DNA of 8,509 bases, from assembly GCA_023396535.1 (NCBI GenBank), contig JAEWWD010000101.1, positions 1 to 8,509 of the forward strand, written 5' to 3'. Source of the stretch: Bacillota bacterium. GTDB taxonomy: Bacteria > Bacillota > Clostridia > Christensenellales > CAG-138. The notes below the pieces were generated by a model. That model did not search any database, had not been told where the DNA came from, and saw only the letters and a program-made list of their open reading frames with translations. Shown piece after piece: positions 1 through 5,589 of this stretch. The position numbers were made by a program, and so were the translations under genes. Positions within the stretch are counted from its first letter, which is position 1. Every line of letters begins with the position of its first letter.

Positions 1-2
1 AT

Positions 3-38
3 CCTTCATTGTTCATTGTTAATTTTTCATTATTCATT
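3..38. repeat. 36-bp AT-rich intergenic repeat, copy 1 (inverted relative to copy 2)
   Basis: This block is built from short CATT/TTCATT units. Read on the minus strand it aligns without gaps to positions 2388-2423 over 36 bp, with 32 identities by my count; all four differences fall in the central 8 bp. It lies in the intergenic space just upstream of the first oxidoreductase gene and is followed by GC-rich sequence. Similar AATGAA-type intergenic repeats are common in clostridial genomes, which is general knowledge and was not searched here. Confidence 0.75.
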
Positions 39-72
39 GTGCACCGCGTAGCGGCGCGCAAAAGGAGAAAAC

Positions 73-588
73 ATGCGACTGATTATTCACGATTTAGCGC
101 CTGAGCAGGAACAGGCGCTGCTCCCGCATGATGAAGATACGTGCATCATATCCGACGGCGGCGGTATCCGCCCCTGTATCGGATGCTTCGGCTGCTGGGT
201 GAAGACCCCCGCGCAGTGCGTGATTCGAGATAAGTACGGCGATATGGGGGCGCGGCTCGGTCATACCAGCGAGCTGATATTCATCAGCCGCTGCACCTAC
301 GGTGGGTTCAGTCCGTTCGTAAAAAACGTGCTGGATCGAAGCATTTCGTATATCCATCCTTATTTTAGAGTGAAAAACGGAGAAATGCATCATAAACCCC
401 GCTATCCGGACTTCCTTGCCATGCGCGTGTATTTTTACGGCGAGGACATAGGCGAACAGGAGCGGACGCTTGCGCGGCGGCTGGTCAACGCCAACGCCGT
501 CAACCTGTACGGCGCCGTGAAGGAGATCGCGTTCGCGGAAAGTCCAGAAGAATTCGGCGGCAGAATTGCGGGAGGGAGCGCGCTATGA
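73..588 (+). CDS. flavodoxin-family FMN reductase-like protein
   Basis: A 171-residue protein that I read as a flavodoxin-fold, NAD(P)H-dependent FMN reductase-like oxidoreductase. The Cys-rich segment at residues 35-41 (CIGCFGC) followed by WVKTPAQC and an Asp-containing RDKYGDM stretch matches the CxGCxxCW...C...D signature of the iron-sulfur-flavoprotein-like branch, where these residues lie near the flavin or hold a cluster. Later, ISRCTYGGFSPFVKNVLDRS (residues 71-90) is the typical flavin-binding loop and helix of this group. The usual N-terminal GSPR phosphate loop is absent: the protein begins with a short strand (MRLIIHDL) and goes almost straight to the Cys motif, so it looks like a shortened variant. 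The start is set by AAAGGAG about 5 nt upstream. Its stop overlaps the next gene's start in an ATGA, so the two are probably translationally coupled and may act together. Substrate unknown. Confidence 0.8.
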   Translation: MRLIIHDLAPEQEQALLPHDEDTCIISDGGGIRPCIGCFGCWVKTPAQCVIRDKYGDMGARLGHTSELIFISRCTYGGFSPFVKNVLDRSISYIHPYFRVKNGEMHHKPRYPDFLAMRVYFYGEDIGEQERTLARRLVNANAVNLYGAVKEIAFAESPEEFGGRIAGGSAL

Positions 589-1217
589 AGCTGATGTTCA
601 TCAACGGCAGCCCCAAGGCCATCGGCAGCGCGTCCGCCGAAATACTCAAAGAACTGCAATCGTACATCTCCGGACATACCGTTTCAGAATGCGCGTTTCA
701 TGCGGGCAGCGGGATCGCGCCCGCGCTTATCGACGAGATTTCGGAACAGGATGTACTGGTGTTCGCCTTCCCGCTGTACGTGGACGGAATCCCTTCGCAC
801 CTGCTGCGCGTTTTTATCGAACTGGAAAAGGAGTTGCAGAGCAGGCCGCGGGAGCGCGTCGCTTACGCCGTCGTAAACGCCGGCTTTTACGAGGGACGGC
901 AGTGCGCCAACGCGCTGGATATGATGAAGCTCTGGTGCGAAAAGGCCGGCGTACGATGGGGGCAGGGTTTGGGAATCGGCGGAGGCGGCATGCTTGCCGG
1001 CCTTACGAACGTACCTGCCGGAAAAGGGCCGAAAAAGAACAGTTCTTCCGCGCTTGCGAAGCTGGCGAGCGCCATTTGCGAGAGGAAAAGCGGCGACAAT
1101 CTGTTTGTTACGCCCGGTTTTCCACGCTTTTTGTATATCGCGGGCGGGAATATGGGCTGGCGGATGCAGGCCAAACAGAACGGGCTCAAAATACGGGAGC
1201 TGTCTGTGCGAAAATGA
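585..1217 (+). CDS. NAD(P)H-dependent FMN-dependent oxidoreductase, flavodoxin fold
   Basis: A 210-residue flavodoxin-fold protein. Residues 1-13 (MKLMFINGSPKAI) give the first beta strand and the GSP phosphate-binding loop for FMN. Residues 53-72 alternate a strand (VLVFAFPLYVDGIPS) with the flavin-ring loop typical of NADPH-dependent FMN reductases, and AYAVVNAGFYEG (about residues 93-104) is the next strand-loop pair. The C-terminal part (GNMGWRMQAKQNGLK) ends in a basic helix. It starts inside the stop codon of the preceding gene (ATGA overlap) with GGGAGGG just upstream in the coding sequence of that gene. The pair probably forms a two-component flavoprotein reductase or a heterodimer; this is inference from overlap and common fold. 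No catalytic partner or substrate is visible. Downstream comes a 261-nt gap rich in hairpins. Confidence 0.82.
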   Translation: MKLMFINGSPKAIGSASAEILKELQSYISGHTVSECAFHAGSGIAPALIDEISEQDVLVFAFPLYVDGIPSHLLRVFIELEKELQSRPRERVAYAVVNAGFYEGRQCANALDMMKLWCEKAGVRWGQGLGIGGGGMLAGLTNVPAGKGPKKNSSSALAKLASAICERKSGDNLFVTPGFPRFLYIAGGNMGWRMQAKQNGLKIRELSVRK

Positions 1218-1312
1218 ACGCTTAAGAGGTATTGCCGTCCACGGCAGCGGCGAAATTTTAACGGGGCGCTTCGCCACTCACGTACGCACTCGGTTCATTA
1301 GACATAAAATAA

Positions 1313-1345
1313 GTCCTTTGTGACGACATGTGCGTCACAAAGGAC
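1313..1345. repeat. stem-loop A (12-bp perfect stem, 9-nt loop)
   Basis: GTCCTTTGTGAC at 1313-1324 pairs perfectly with GTCACAAAGGAC at 1334-1345. It is the first of four consecutive stem-loops between the convergent oxidoreductase and cupin genes. It could help terminate the plus-strand operon, but no T-tract follows it on the plus strand. Confidence 0.8.
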
Positions 1346-1355
1346 ACCTTGCACG

Positions 1356-1399
1356 CGGCGGTATGCGACAGAAGCCTCAGGCTTCCGAGCATGCCGCCG
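1356..1399. repeat. stem-loop B (nested hairpin)
   Basis: The outer arms 1356-1366 and 1389-1399 pair over 11 bp with one G-U-type position. Inside them GAAGCC (1371-1376) pairs with GGCTTC (1380-1385) around a 3-nt TCA loop. The result is one long hairpin with an internal bulge. Confidence 0.75.
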
Positions 1400-1412
1400 T
1401 GTGAGAATAAAT

Positions 1413-1441
1413 CGCTCGTATAGACGAAGTCTATACGAGCG
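1413..1441. repeat. stem-loop C (13-bp perfect stem, GAA loop)
   Basis: CGCTCGTATAGAC at 1413-1425 pairs perfectly with 1429-1441 around a GAA loop. ACGAAGT at 1424-1430 is also complementary to ACTTCGT at 1444-1450, which joins stem-loops C and D, so an alternative pairing that excludes C is possible. Confidence 0.85.
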
Positions 1442-1447
1442 AAACTT

Positions 1448-1476
1448 CGTGCAAATGCGCGCAGTGCATTTGCACG
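1448..1476 (-). terminator. stem-loop D, possible terminator of the cupin gene
   Basis: CGTGCAAATGC at 1448-1458 pairs perfectly with GCATTTGCACG at 1466-1476 (11 bp, 7-nt loop). It begins 2 nt beyond the cupin stop codon in the direction of cupin transcription. It has no good U-tract, so it may act as an RNA-end stabiliser or as part of a larger structure with C, B and A. Confidence 0.5.
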
Positions 1477-1478
1477 AC

Positions 1479-1808
1479 CTAAAATATGACGATCAGCAGC
1501 ATCTTGAACCGTTCCGCCGCCGCCACCGCGTGGGGATGGCCGGCGGGCATGACGATGCACTCGCCCGCCTTGGGGGTATACGTTGTATCGTCTATGGTGA
1601 TGACGCCGCCGCCGTCGAGCACATATACCAGCGCGTCGCCGCCGGAGGCATGCGTGCTGATTTCCTCCCCCGCCTCAAACGCGAACAGCGTGATGGAAAC
1701 GGCCTTGTTCTGTACCAGCGTGCGGCTGACGATCTGCCCGTCCTGATAGGGTACGAGCCCCGCGAGCGGCAAAACCGCCGCGATATCGATGTTCTTGAGG
1801 TTGCTCAT
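1479..1808 (-). CDS. small single-domain cupin protein
   Basis: A 109-residue beta-barrel cupin. Motif 1 is seen at residues 47-67: G-x5-H53-A-S, then D58 and a glycine run (LDGGG). The second His and the Glu of the canonical GX5HXHX3-4EX6G are replaced by Ser and Asp. Motif 2 at residues 82-93 (GECIVMPAGHPH) keeps the PxG and His93. So the metal site is at best partial, which is usual for the small HAS-GDA type cupins of anaerobes. The ATG at 1806-1808 is chosen because AAAGGAG lies 8 nt upstream; an in-frame extension to 1958 has no support. The gene is transcribed divergently from the DsrE-family gene and ends against stem-loop D. Likely a small-molecule-binding or sensing protein; ligand unknown. 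Confidence 0.88.
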   Translation of the reverse strand: MSNLKNIDIAAVLPLAGLVPYQDGQIVSRTLVQNKAVSITLFAFEAGEEISTHASGGDALVYVLDGGGVITIDDTTYTPKAGECIVMPAGHPHAVAAAERFKMLLIVIF

Positions 1809-1932
1809 AGCGTTAAGCTCCTTTTTAAGATATAACGGAATTGCTTCTATTGCAGTTATGGACAACGCGGCGCAGTTTGAAACGCAACCATGGAATAGTG
1901 GCGCCGGTATTTCTTTCCCCCGCCCCGTTGTG

Positions 1933-1938
1933 TATACT
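1933..1938 (+). promoter_or_regulatory. candidate -10 box (TATACT) for the DsrE-family gene
   Basis: TATACT lies 90 nt upstream of the DsrE-family start codon in the divergent spacer. The position 17 nt upstream (about 1910-1915) is only a weak -35 match. A short inverted repeat (ACATCC at 1957-1962, GGATGT at 1975-1980) lies just downstream in the predicted leader. Confidence 0.35.
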
Positions 1939-2027
1939 TTACTTATAGTTGCAGGCACATCCTGAAGAATACCCGGATGTTCCTTTGGTGAGAACAGGGC
2001 AGATTCTTTTAAGAAGGAGAATAAACC

Positions 2028-2366
2028 ATGGACGACAAACTCTACATTTTATGGACGACAGGGGACGTTTCAACCGCCATGAACATGGTGCTCATGTACG
2101 CGAAAAACAGCCTGCTCAAGGGCTGGTGGCAGCATGTGACCGTCATCGTATGGGGCGCTTCGGCGCAGGTTGTCGCAGAGAATGAAATTGTTCAGGAAGA
2201 AATTAAAATCGCGCAGCATGTGGGCGTGGAGTTTTCCGCCTGTATCGCCTGCGCGCGGCGGCTGGGCGTGATTGAGAAGCTGGAAGGCATGGGCGTGGAA
2301 GTCATACCCTGGGGCGAACCGCTGACCGATCTTTTAAAGGACGGCGCGCATCTGATCACCATATAA
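2028..2366 (+). CDS. DsrE-family sulfur-relay-like protein
   Basis: A 112-residue DsrE/DsrF-like protein. The N-terminus (KLYILWTTGDVSTAMNMV) is the first strand and helix, VTVIVWGASA is the second strand, and GVEFSACIACARRLGV (residues 66-81) carries Cys72 and Cys75, placed in the loop where the family keeps its conserved reactive cysteine. The C-terminus (VEVIPWGEPLTDLLKDGAHL) is typical. DsrE-family proteins often carry or exchange persulfide sulfur, but many small versions have no assigned role. An AAGGAG site lies 8 nt upstream of the ATG. It is divergent from the cupin gene and shares its upstream region. Paired cysteines and nearby flavoproteins suggest redox or thiol chemistry, which is inference only. 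Confidence 0.85.
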   Translation: MDDKLYILWTTGDVSTAMNMVLMYAKNSLLKGWWQHVTVIVWGASAQVVAENEIVQEEIKIAQHVGVEFSACIACARRLGVIEKLEGMGVEVIPWGEPLTDLLKDGAHLITI

Positions 2367-2387
2367 GCGCCTCGCCGTGCGTGGCGT

Positions 2388-2423
2388 AATGAATAATGAA
2401 GAATGCATAATGAACAATGAAGG
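2388..2423. repeat. 36-bp AT-rich intergenic repeat, copy 2
   Basis: This copy is inverted relative to positions 3-38, with 32 of 36 identities by hand. It lies just after the DsrE-family gene, so the two copies bracket the oxidoreductase pair, the cupin gene and the DsrE gene. Its outer halves are built from the same AATGAA unit. Confidence 0.75.
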
Positions 2424-2512
2424 TTGAATTTCCTACGTAAATTCTCCGGATAGTGGGGATTCTTTATGCTTTTTTCGCAGGCGCGGTCAAGAAAACGACG
2501 GCGTAACTGCGG

Positions 2513-2518
2513 TATACT
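2513..2518 (+). promoter_or_regulatory. candidate -10 box (TATACT) for the AraC-type regulator
   Basis: TATACT lies 26 nt upstream of the GTG start. No good -35 sequence is found 16-18 nt upstream, as expected for a promoter that needs an activator, possibly the AraC-type protein itself. The start site would fall about 15-20 nt before the GTG, giving a very short leader. Confidence 0.45.
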
Positions 2519-2544
2519 CTCTTCACAGGAAGGGGGAAGGCCTC

Positions 2545-3444
2545 GTGGAACAGCCGGAAGCGGTGCTCGCCGTGCGTCGAATGCAACGGTATATCGAAGA
2601 ACATATCAAAGAGCCCATCACCATGCTGCAGCTCGCGCGCACGGCCGGGTACTCGCCGTTTCACAGCAGCCGGCTGTTCCGGGAATATACGGGAAGGCCG
2701 CCGTTCTGCTATATCCGCGCGCTGCGCCTGACCCGCGCGGCGCTTGCGCTGCGCGACGGCGCGGTGAAGGTGCTGGATGTGGCGCTGGATTTCGAGTTTG
2801 ACTCGCACGAGGGCTTTACGCGGGCGTTCACCCGGGAGTTCGGCCTCAAGCCCAAGCGATACAGCATCGAAACGCCGCCCATACGGTTGTTTATGCCCGC
2901 GCCCGCCATGGCCGGCCCCCTGCCGATCTGTAAAGGAGTGGAGAGTATGGAGAACAATAAGGACCGCACCATTTTCGTGCAGGTGATTGAGCGCCCCGCG
3001 CGCAAGGCGCTCATACGCAGGGGCGTGGCCGCGGAAGACTATTTCGCTTACTGTGAAGAGGCGGGGTGCGACGTGTGGCCCATGCTGGTCAGCGTCAAAG
3101 AGGCGCTGTATGAGCCTGTCGGCATGTGGCTGCCCGAGGGAATGATCAAACCCGGCACATCGAAATACGTACAGGGCGTGGAACTGCCCCTTGATTACGC
3201 GGGAGCTGTGCCTGAACAGTACGAGCTGATCGATTTACCGCCCTGCAAGCTCATGGTGTTTCAGGGCCTGCCCTATGAGGACGATAATTTCATGGAGGAG
3301 ATCGGTTCTGTGTGGGAGGCCATGAAGCGCTACGACCCGTCCGTTTACGGCTTTGCATGGGCGGACGACGACGGCCCCCGCATACAGCTCGCGCCCATGG
3401 GTTATCGCGGCTATATCGAGGCGAGGCCTGTCCGGAAGGCGTAA
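2545..3444 (+). CDS. AraC-type transcriptional regulator with GyrI-like effector domain
   Basis: A 299-residue DNA-binding activator of the Rob/SoxS-like architecture. The AraC double helix-turn-helix occupies residues 8-106: the first HTH is about 27-46 (MLQLARTAGYSPFHSSRLF) and the second about 76-100 (LDVALDFEFDSHEGFTRAF), followed by FGLKPKRY. Residues 141-296 form a GyrI-like/effector-binding domain with ERPARKALIRR at its start, PVGMWLP in the middle, and QLAPMGYRGYIEARPV at its end. Such domains bind small amphipathic or drug-like ligands and switch the activator on. The start is GTG, with AGGGGG 8 nt upstream. An AAAGGAG site (2932-2938) stands 8 nt before in-frame Met135 and could give a separate 165-residue effector-domain product. 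The targets are unknown; the adjacent methyltransferase operon and the upstream DsrE gene are candidates. Confidence 0.9.
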   Translation: MEQPEAVLAVRRMQRYIEEHIKEPITMLQLARTAGYSPFHSSRLFREYTGRPPFCYIRALRLTRAALALRDGAVKVLDVALDFEFDSHEGFTRAFTREFGLKPKRYSIETPPIRLFMPAPAMAGPLPICKGVESMENNKDRTIFVQVIERPARKALIRRGVAAEDYFAYCEEAGCDVWPMLVSVKEALYEPVGMWLPEGMIKPGTSKYVQGVELPLDYAGAVPEQYELIDLPPCKLMVFQGLPYEDDNFMEEIGSVWEAMKRYDPSVYGFAWADDDGPRIQLAPMGYRGYIEARPVRKA

Positions 3445-3482
3445 GCTTTCTACAGACTGAATTAATGTACTCAAACGAAGAA

Positions 3483-3507
3483 CGGCCGGGGTAAATTACC
3501 CCGGCCG
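3483..3507. terminator. bidirectional terminator-like palindrome
   Basis: CGGCCGGGGTAA at 3483-3494 is perfectly complementary to 3496-3507 with one central base. It lies between the convergent AraC-type and methyltransferase genes, 38 nt after the former and 17 nt after the latter. U-tracts are poor on both sides (TTCTTCGTTT on the minus strand is the better one), but the position and GC-rich stem fit a shared terminator. Confidence 0.65.
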
Positions 3508-3523
3508 CTCCTAAACCACTGCG

Positions 3524-4327
3524 TTACGCTTTCTCGCACACGAGTATACGCATGGCGTTGTTGGCGGTTTTTACGCCCGACATCAGCCGGAGCATGAACC
3601 GGAAATACACACTCTTGATTGTTTTCACAAATCGCGCATCGTTGATATACAGGGATTTGATAAACCGCAGGCCAAACCGCGAAAGCCGCTCCGGTTCGTC
3701 TATCCCCCATTTGATCTGAGCGCCTGTCCGGTTGAGCAGCGGGTTATACCGTTTCTGCGCCAGCCGCACGGAGAGCAGGGAGTATACGTCGAACAGGTAT
3801 GTGACTTCGCGGAATTTCCCGTTGAGCGCTGCGAACAGCCGGGAAAGCTCCTCTTCCGAGAGGTACATGGTCAGCCCCTCGGCGATGACGAGCGCCTCAT
3901 CGTTCGCCGGTACGCCGTCCAGCCATGTAAGGTCGTTTACGGAGGACGCGATCAACCGGTAATGCGCCGTTTCCCCGCAAAACTCTCGCTTGATGGCGAT
4001 GACTTCCGGGTAATCGAGGTCGTACCATGCGCAGTCGGGCCTATTAAGCCGGTCGTAGCGAAAATCCAGCCCGCATCCCAGATGCAGCACGGTGGCGCTG
4101 GGGTGGACACGCAGGTATTCTTTGGCGAAATCGTCTATGATGGCGCTGCGCAGCGCCATGAATACCTGCGTTTTCTCATTCACATCAAGCCGCTTGAAGT
4201 CGTACTCGATGCGGCCGACGGCGTCCTCGGCCATCCGGTCGTGAATGATCTGCCCGGTTTTGCTCATCATGGCCTTGGAATACAGCGTGATGAGCAGGGT
4301 TTCCATTTCTTTTTCCAGACGTATCAT
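3524..4327 (-). CDS. TcmP-like class I SAM-dependent methyltransferase
   Basis: A 267-residue enzyme of the leucine-carboxyl-methyltransferase/TcmP superfamily, which moves a methyl group from SAM to an O acceptor. Motif I is residues 79-93 (TVLHLGCGLDFRYDR), with the GCG turn and the Arg typical of the family. YDLDYPEVIAIKR (102-114) carries the acidic residue that would bind the SAM ribose. IAEGLTMYLSEEE (148-160) is the family's E-G-x-x-x-Y-L motif IV. The N-terminus (DRMAEDAVGRIEYDF) resembles the TcmP cap that lines the acceptor site. The ATG has GGGAGGG 5 nt upstream and follows the stop of the preceding methyltransferase by 16 nt, so the two are cotranscribed. The acceptor is unknown; no polyketide or peptide biosynthetic gene is in view. 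Confidence 0.88.
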   Translation of the reverse strand: MIRLEKEMETLLITLYSKAMMSKTGQIIHDRMAEDAVGRIEYDFKRLDVNEKTQVFMALRSAIIDDFAKEYLRVHPSATVLHLGCGLDFRYDRLNRPDCAWYDLDYPEVIAIKREFCGETAHYRLIASSVNDLTWLDGVPANDEALVIAEGLTMYLSEEELSRLFAALNGKFREVTYLFDVYSLLSVRLAQKRYNPLLNRTGAQIKWGIDEPERLSRFGLRFIKSLYINDARFVKTIKSVYFRFMLRLMSGVKTANNAMRILVCEKA

Positions 4328-4343
4328 GGTATCCCTCCCGCCC

Positions 4344-5216
4344 CTATTCCTCTTTCCGCGCGAGTATGATGCGCTCCAGCGGCGAAATGGTCAAATTCCG
4401 GCCGGTCGGCGCGATATACGCGCGCGTCATTTCCCTGATATCGGCATGTTCCACTACGGCGTAGCCGTACCGCTGGAGGAAGACCTCCCATTCCTCCGCG
4501 TTTTTGCCGCACAGCCACAGCTTATCACGCACCACAAACTGGTCGTATGCCCGTTTCGCGCCGTACAGCTCCCGCCCGGCCATAAAATCGCCGGTGATAT
4601 ACGTAAACGCAAGCAGGCTGCCCCTGGCGGCCCGCGACAACGCCGAAAACAATCCCGAAAGGCCGTCCTCGGTGAGATACTGCGTGACCGCCTCCAGAAT
4701 AAAGAATGTTCGCGTATCGAAGCCGTACCCGCTGCGCAGGAGCGCGTCGACGATCGTTTCCCTGTCGAAGTCGACGGGGACAAGCCGGATATTGTGCGGA
4801 ATTTCGCTCATAAGCTGATCAAGTTGCTTCTGCTTGGCCGCTATGATCTCCTGCTGGTCCAGCTCCCATACGGGAATGCTTCGCAGGGCGTCCAGCCGGA
4901 ACGCACGCGTATCGAACCCCGCGCCCAGATTGACGACTGCTTCGTACTGCCCGGCGTAAGAAAGCAGTTGGTCGTCGATGTACCGTTTGCGGCAGAGTAT
5001 GCCCGCCCAGGAGCCGGGAATGGCTTTTTCGCTTTGCCGGACCATCCAGTTCCGGAATGCCGGCCACTTCATGCAGCGGACAAACCCGCCCATGGGTCCC
5101 GAGATCATTTTATTCGCCCAGTCGTCCCGGAGTATACGTTCATTTTCCGGGAAGAACTGTTCCATGGCCACCAACGCGGTTGGCTGTGGCCCCGTTTTTG
5201 CCGCCGCTTTTGACAT
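4344..5216 (-). CDS. TIGR00027-type class I SAM-dependent methyltransferase
   Basis: A 290-residue methyltransferase of the same superfamily as the next gene but a different branch. Motif I is residues 94-104 (VVNLGAGFDTR), the diagnostic LGAGFDTR sequence. PVWELDQQEIIAAK (115-128) holds the acidic SAM-ribose residues followed by the family's Lys. LVPVDFD (145-151) is motif III, and ILEAVTQYLTEDG (173-185) is motif IV, with Ala-Val-Thr instead of Gly-x-x. The first 75 residues are an unusual N-terminal helical region, probably the substrate cap. GGAGGA lies 5 nt before the ATG. It is the first gene behind a strong promoter at 5282-5310. Two related but divergent enzymes in one operon could methylate two sites of one product or form a heterodimer, which is inference. 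Substrate unknown. Confidence 0.88.
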   Translation of the reverse strand: MSKAAAKTGPQPTALVAMEQFFPENERILRDDWANKMISGPMGGFVRCMKWPAFRNWMVRQSEKAIPGSWAGILCRKRYIDDQLLSYAGQYEAVVNLGAGFDTRAFRLDALRSIPVWELDQQEIIAAKQKQLDQLMSEIPHNIRLVPVDFDRETIVDALLRSGYGFDTRTFFILEAVTQYLTEDGLSGLFSALSRAARGSLLAFTYITGDFMAGRELYGAKRAYDQFVVRDKLWLCGKNAEEWEVFLQRYGYAVVEHADIREMTRAYIAPTGRNLTISPLERIILARKEE

Positions 5217-5281
5217 GGCTTTCCTCCTCCGGCTTCTTTGCCGTTCCTAAGTGTTGCGAAATGTTTCCATTCGTTTCCTTC

Positions 5282-5310
5282 AGTATACTGAGCCGGTATC
5301 GTCCGGTCAA
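5282..5310 (-). promoter_or_regulatory. sigma-70-type promoter of the methyltransferase operon
   Basis: On the minus strand TTGACC (5305-5310) is separated by exactly 17 nt from TATACT (5282-5287). The -10 box sits inside the palindrome CAGTATACTG (5281-5290). The predicted start would be near 5275, leaving a leader of about 60 nt before the GGAGGA site. Confidence 0.8.
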
Positions 5311-5360
5311 TGCCATGCGGCTAAAAATGCTTGTTCAAACACAGAGTCTCAGATTAATAT

Positions 5361-5397
5361 CCTCCTTAGGGGGTATTGGGGATATAATCCCCCATAT
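5361..5397. repeat. G/C-block stem-loops at the start of the second hairpin series
   Basis: CCTCC (5361-5365) can pair with GGGGG (5369-5373) with a wobble. GGGGAT (5378-5383) pairs perfectly with ATCCCC (5387-5392) around ATA, and pairing extends after one mismatch to 5373-5397. It lies in the 373-nt gap between the methyltransferase and lipoprotein genes, upstream of the methyltransferase promoter. Confidence 0.6.
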
Positions 5398-5403
5398 TCC
5401 ATT

Positions 5404-5432
5404 CAAATTCGGCGATTCATTCGCCGAATTTG
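5404..5432. repeat. stem-loop F (12-bp perfect stem, TTCAT loop)
   Basis: CAAATTCGGCGA at 5404-5415 is perfectly complementary to TCGCCGAATTTG at 5421-5432. It is unrelated in sequence to its neighbours, as in the first hairpin series. Confidence 0.85.
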
Positions 5433-5437
5433 TGGGA

Positions 5438-5460
5438 GAATGCCGCCATGAGCGGCATTC
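5438..5460. repeat. stem-loop G (9-bp perfect stem, CATGA loop)
   Basis: GAATGCCGC at 5438-5446 pairs perfectly with GCGGCATTC at 5452-5460. Five nt separate it from stem-loop F and 16 nt from stem-loop H. Confidence 0.8.
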
Positions 5461-5476
5461 CAACCTGCAGGAAATC

Positions 5477-5507
5477 CACTGATAAAGTCCGAAGGACTTT
5501 ATCAGTG
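5477..5507. repeat. stem-loop H (14-bp perfect stem, GAA loop)
   Basis: CACTGATAAAGTCC at 5477-5490 pairs perfectly with 5494-5507 around GAA, the same loop triplet as stem-loop C (1426-1428) although the stems are unrelated. Confidence 0.85.
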
Positions 5508-5512
5508 AACGA

Positions 5513-5538
5513 AAGCCCCGTCCAAACGGACGGGGCTT
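5513..5538 (-). terminator. intrinsic terminator-like hairpin after the lipoprotein gene
   Basis: On the minus strand AAGCCCCGTCC pairs perfectly with GGACGGGGCTT (11 bp, 4-nt loop), followed by TCGTTC. The GC-rich stem with flanking A/T, about 50 nt after the lipoprotein stop codon, fits a rho-independent terminator although the U-tract is short. Confidence 0.65.
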
Positions 5539-5589
5539 GTGCCGGTTACGGGTTATAGTCGCCGCTTATGCGGCTTGCTCAGCGAACGC

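Noticed and set aside
566..1225. Arg-rich frame overlapping the second oxidoreductase
   Set aside because: The overlapping frame at 585-1217 has a flavodoxin fold and start-stop coupling; this one has biased Arg/Ala composition and no motifs.
1313..1476. Hairpin series as integron attC sites or a CRISPR array
   Set aside because: There are no RYYYAAC/GTTRRRY core sites, no integrase, and the stems are all different, so there is no repeat-spacer pattern.
1479..1958. Longer cupin reading frame starting at 1958
   Set aside because: The extension has no ribosome binding site, would cover the divergent promoter region, and adds no domain sequence.
4245..5213. A 322-codon plus-strand open frame opposite the first methyltransferase
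   Set aside because: It lies opposite a protein with clear SAM-methyltransferase motifs, has no ribosome binding site and its translation shows no family pattern; GC-rich coding DNA commonly leaves such antisense frames open.
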